Assembly (NCBI GenBank): GCA_900752975.1
Contig: CAADXH010000117.1
Span: 1-45,045, forward strand
Length of the DNA: 45,045 nucleotides
Reading direction: 5' to 3'
DNA from: Bacilli bacterium
GTDB taxonomy: Bacteria > Bacillota_I > Bacilli_A > ML615J-28 > CAG-313
The position numbers and the translations under genes were made by a program. Below the pieces are notes generated by a model. The model had not been told where the DNA came from, made no database searches, and worked only from the letters and a program-made list of their open reading frames with translations. Below, piece by piece: positions 43,205-45,045 of this stretch; positions within the stretch are counted from its first letter, which is position 1; every line of letters begins with the position of its first letter.

Positions 43205-44132
43205 ATTTTTTAATTCTTTGTATAGCTCTCAATTTGGCACTATGTGAGCGGTTGTTTTCCCGCAACTCCTCTTCACTTGGCAATATTATCTTGGAGTTAA
43301 TTATTTCATAATTTACATCATAACCTTCTGGTATGAATGGGATACCTTTAGGCAAATCTAATGTTGTCATTTTCTTAAACAACTGCTTGACAATTCTATC
43401 TTCTAAAGAATGGAAAGTAATAACAACTAAGATTCCTCCCACTTTTAATGCTTTTAAAGCATCTTCTAAAGACTTTTCCAAATATGTAAGTTCATGATTT
43501 ACCTCTATTCGTAAGGCTTGAAAAACCTGTTTAGCAGGATGTCCAGGTTTTCGAAGTTCTTTAGCAGGCATGCTTGCTTTAATAATATCTACAAGTTGAA
43601 AAGTTGTTTCAATTTTTTGAGTTTCACGTGCTCTAACGATTCGTTTGGCAATTGAGTTGGCATACTTCTCTTCACCATATTGGCGAAAAATGCGAATTAA
43701 TTCACTTTCTGAATAATTATTTACAACATCAGTTGCCGTCAATAATCCTTGTTGATCCATACGCATATCAAGAGGTCCATCAAAACGATAGCTGAATCCA
43801 CGTTCAGGCAAATCAAATTGAAAGCTAGACACACCTAAATCATAAATAATTCCATCTAAGCTCTCCTCTTCAAAATATTTACTCAAGTTTACAAAATTAT
43901 CTTGGTAAATTTTGTAATTATTGCCAATTAGATTTAATCTACTAGAAGCTTTTTCAATTGCATATGAATCCTGATCAAAACCAAATAAAAAACCATTTGG
44001 TATTCTCTTCAATATTTCTGATGAATGTCCACCACCACCAACGGTACAATCTAAATATATTTTTCCATCCTCTACTTGCAAAAGATTTATTGATTCACTC
44101 AATAATACTGAATAATGTTTCAACTCACTCAT
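43203..44132 (-). CDS. rsmH: 16S rRNA (cytosine1402-N4)-methyltransferase RsmH (MraW)
   Basis: 309 residues. HYSVLLSESI at the N-terminus, SAM loop DCTVGGGGHSSEIL (28-41), DGIYDLGVSSFQFDLPERGFS (region), RMDQQ, HPAKQVFQALRIEVN, ITFHSLEDRIVKQ and C-terminal NNRSHSAKLRAIQR. Start: ATG at 44132 (MSELKHYS) gives the normal length; the longer frame to 44174 reads back through the upstream gene. Overlaps that gene by eight bases. mraZ is not upstream and ftsL is not downstream, unlike most dcw clusters. Confidence 0.95.
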   Translation of the reverse strand: MSELKHYSVLLSESINLLQVEDGKIYLDCTVGGGGHSSEILKRIPNGFLFGFDQDSYAIEKASSRLNLIGNNYKIYQDNFVNLSKYFEEESLDGIIYDLGVSSFQFDLPERGFSYRFDGPLDMRMDQQGLLTATDVVNNYSESELIRIFRQYGEEKYANSIAKRIVRARETQKIETTFQLVDIIKASMPAKELRKPGHPAKQVFQALRIEVNHELTYLEKSLEDALKALKVGGILVVITFHSLEDRIVKQLFKKMTTLDLPKGIPFIPEGYDVNYEIINSKIILPSEEELRENNRSHSAKLRAIQRIKK

Positions 44133-44883
44133 AGTTACTAACTTTCTTTCTTTTAAATATACTAAATAATCCATTAATAATTATTGAATAAACAACTAAA
44201 ATGAAAATGCCAAACACCATATAAAAGAATTGTATTGGTAATACTTTCCAAAATAATTCAAGAATAGAAATACCTTCTGGTTCAATTACATAAAAGTAAT
44301 TAGCTTTTACGTTAGTCAAATAATAGATAGTATTGTTGATGTCATAAGCTATAATTGCTAAAGCTAAAAGTATGAGAACTAAAAAAGGAATGTCACTTAA
44401 TGAAGGTTTCAAAAATCCTAGAGTAACTAATAAGATACCGACAACAATAATTAGCCCATGAGTTCCATAAAACCCTATATTGTGAGGTGTAAATAGACTG
44501 GTTCCATAAAAGCCAAGAGTTGGAAAAGTGATGGCCATAAAAGCTCCCAATACTGAAACATAAAAGCCATAAGCATATAACCATTTTTTCTTTAGCACAA
44601 GGCCAATGGGCACTAAAATCAAACTAACGTTACACAAATGCAATGGTAGTTCTTTCCAAAAAACAAAGCTATATCCTGTATTTGCGAGTTCGGGATTGCC
44701 AATATATAAAATAATTTTGTAAATAACCCAAAAAATAGCATTAAAAATACAAATTGACATAATTGACATAAGTTTAATTTTTTCAGATTTCTTACGTAAA
44801 ATTAGTGTAATTATAACAATTAATAAGAGGTTTAAAATTAAGTATCCAAAGTATACAGGATTAAACGGATTGATAATAAACAT
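44125..44883 (-). CDS. TIGR02206/YwaF-type integral membrane protein, function unknown
   Basis: 252 residues, about seven membrane helices. ELPLHLCNVSLILVPIGL, AYGFYVSVLGAFMAITFPT and HNIGFYGTHGLIIV are the conserved segments of the YwaF-like family. Members are uncharacterised. GAGGTGA precedes the ATG at 44883. It overlaps rsmH by eight bases, so it is likely expressed with it. Confidence 0.82.
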   Translation of the reverse strand: MFIINPFNPVYFGYLILNLLLIVIITLILRKKSEKIKLMSIMSICIFNAIFWVIYKIILYIGNPELANTGYSFVFWKELPLHLCNVSLILVPIGLVLKKKWLYAYGFYVSVLGAFMAITFPTLGFYGTSLFTPHNIGFYGTHGLIIVVGILLVTLGFLKPSLSDIPFLVLILLALAIIAYDINNTIYYLTNVKANYFYVIEPEGISILELFWKVLPIQFFYMVFGIFILVVYSIIINGLFSIFKRKKVSNYE

Positions 44884-44906
44884 AAAGTCACCTCACACAA
44901 TCAATG

Positions 44907-44935
44907 ATTATAACAAAAAATGTCGAAAAAGTAAA
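44907..44935 (-). promoter_or_regulatory. Probable promoter of the ywaF-rsmH operon
   Basis: TATAAT (44907-44912) with TTTACT (44930-44935) 17 bases upstream; start codon 24 bases downstream. Confidence 0.5.
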
Positions 44936-44963
44936 GTAAAGCGAAAGAAAAAACGCATCCTGT

Positions 44964-44997
44964 GTGTTCGTGTACACTAGATTGTGTACACGAACAC
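44964..44997. terminator. 14-bp perfect inverted repeat, probable terminator of a gene beyond the right edge
   Basis: Arms GTGTTCGTGTACAC and GTGTACACGAACAC with loop TAGATT (+ strand). On the - strand a T6 run follows only after 10 bases (GCGTTTTTTC), so an operator or other palindrome is also possible. Confidence 0.5.
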
Positions 44998-45007
44998 TGA
45001 CGGTTTG

Positions 45008-45045
45008 TCAATCATCGTATGGGTTTTGAGAAAGGACTCTCATGA
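45008..45045 (-). CDS. Possible 3' end of a gene entering from the right edge
   Basis: The - strand frame reads MRVLSQNPYDD then TGA (45008-45010) and is open to the window edge. Too short to identify. The hairpin 10 bases downstream is where its terminator would be, the main reason to list it. Confidence 0.25.
   Translation of the reverse strand, partial: MRVLSQNPYDD

Noticed and set aside
1..45045. Mycoplasma-type genetic code because of the low GC content
   Set aside because: TGA ends the PBP and YwaF-type genes at sensible places and tryptophan is encoded by TGG; sporulation and cell wall genes are present.
1..45045. Mobile elements, prophage, CRISPR, toxin-antitoxin or defence system
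   Set aside because: No transposase, integrase other than XerD, repeat-spacer array or recognisable defence gene was found; almost all frames belong to housekeeping genes.

Overview
The window is a low-GC, gene-dense chromosomal segment of a Firmicutes-type bacterium, most likely a sporulating or formerly sporulating member of Bacilli/Erysipelotrichia-like lineages. Evidence: strongly AT-biased codons, the standard genetic code (TGA is used as a stop), Bacillus-like gene order, a T-box leader, ribosomal protein L27 with a Prp-type cleavable leader, and sporulation genes (spmA, spmB, spoIVFA, spoIVFB, a SpoVD-like PBP). No tRNA, rRNA, CRISPR array, IS element or prophage was seen.

Layout. 1-6014 (+ strand): lepA (cut by the left edge), hemW, xerD, deoB and an alpha/beta hydrolase. 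6015-7335: a 1.3 kb gene-free AT-rich gap holding a near-perfect Bacillus-type dif site (6721-6748), two DnaA-box-like sequences and several terminators; two inverted copies of a dispersed repeat flank the dif site, the right-hand copy running 5 bp into the next gene's stop codon. Genes on both sides point into the gap, so this looks like the replication terminus. 7336-19255 (- strand): PHP phosphatase, a degenerate Fic-like protein with winged helix, PAP2 phosphatase, rluB, spmB-spmA-dacB, miaA-mutL-mutS, and an ECF S component. 19257-31511 (-): obgE, rpmA, prp, rplU, ppdK, an LRR surface protein, frameshifted spoIVFB, spoIVFA, radC, folC, valS. This is the Bacillus valS-folC-radC-spoIVF-rplU-rpmA-obg block with mreBCD/minCD absent and ppdK plus the LRR gene inserted. 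31537-35506 (-): the valS T-box, nadE, and a single ORF that joins a GltD-like flavoprotein to NadD. 35657-36451 (+): a ZIP metal transporter. 36460-44883: a reduced division/cell wall cluster (murD, mraY, murE, PBP, rsmH on -) interrupted by a + strand aldose-epimerase-like gene, then a YwaF-type membrane protein.

The genes are mostly core housekeeping: translation (lepA, obgE, L21, L27, valS, rsmH, rluB, miaA), DNA repair and chromosome segregation (mutSL, radC, xerD, dif), peptidoglycan synthesis (murD, murE, mraY, PBP, dacB), NAD synthesis (nadD domain, nadE) and sporulation.

The least ordinary signals are: (i) a dispersed ~45-60 bp repeat, five copies, each carrying an open frame for the peptide P-[LIF]-S-E-R-L with mostly synonymous variation, placed at or just after gene ends; (ii) the dif/DnaA-box terminus gap, with xerD 2.8 kb away; (iii) the GltD-NadD fusion next to nadE; (iv) the frameshift in spoIVFB.
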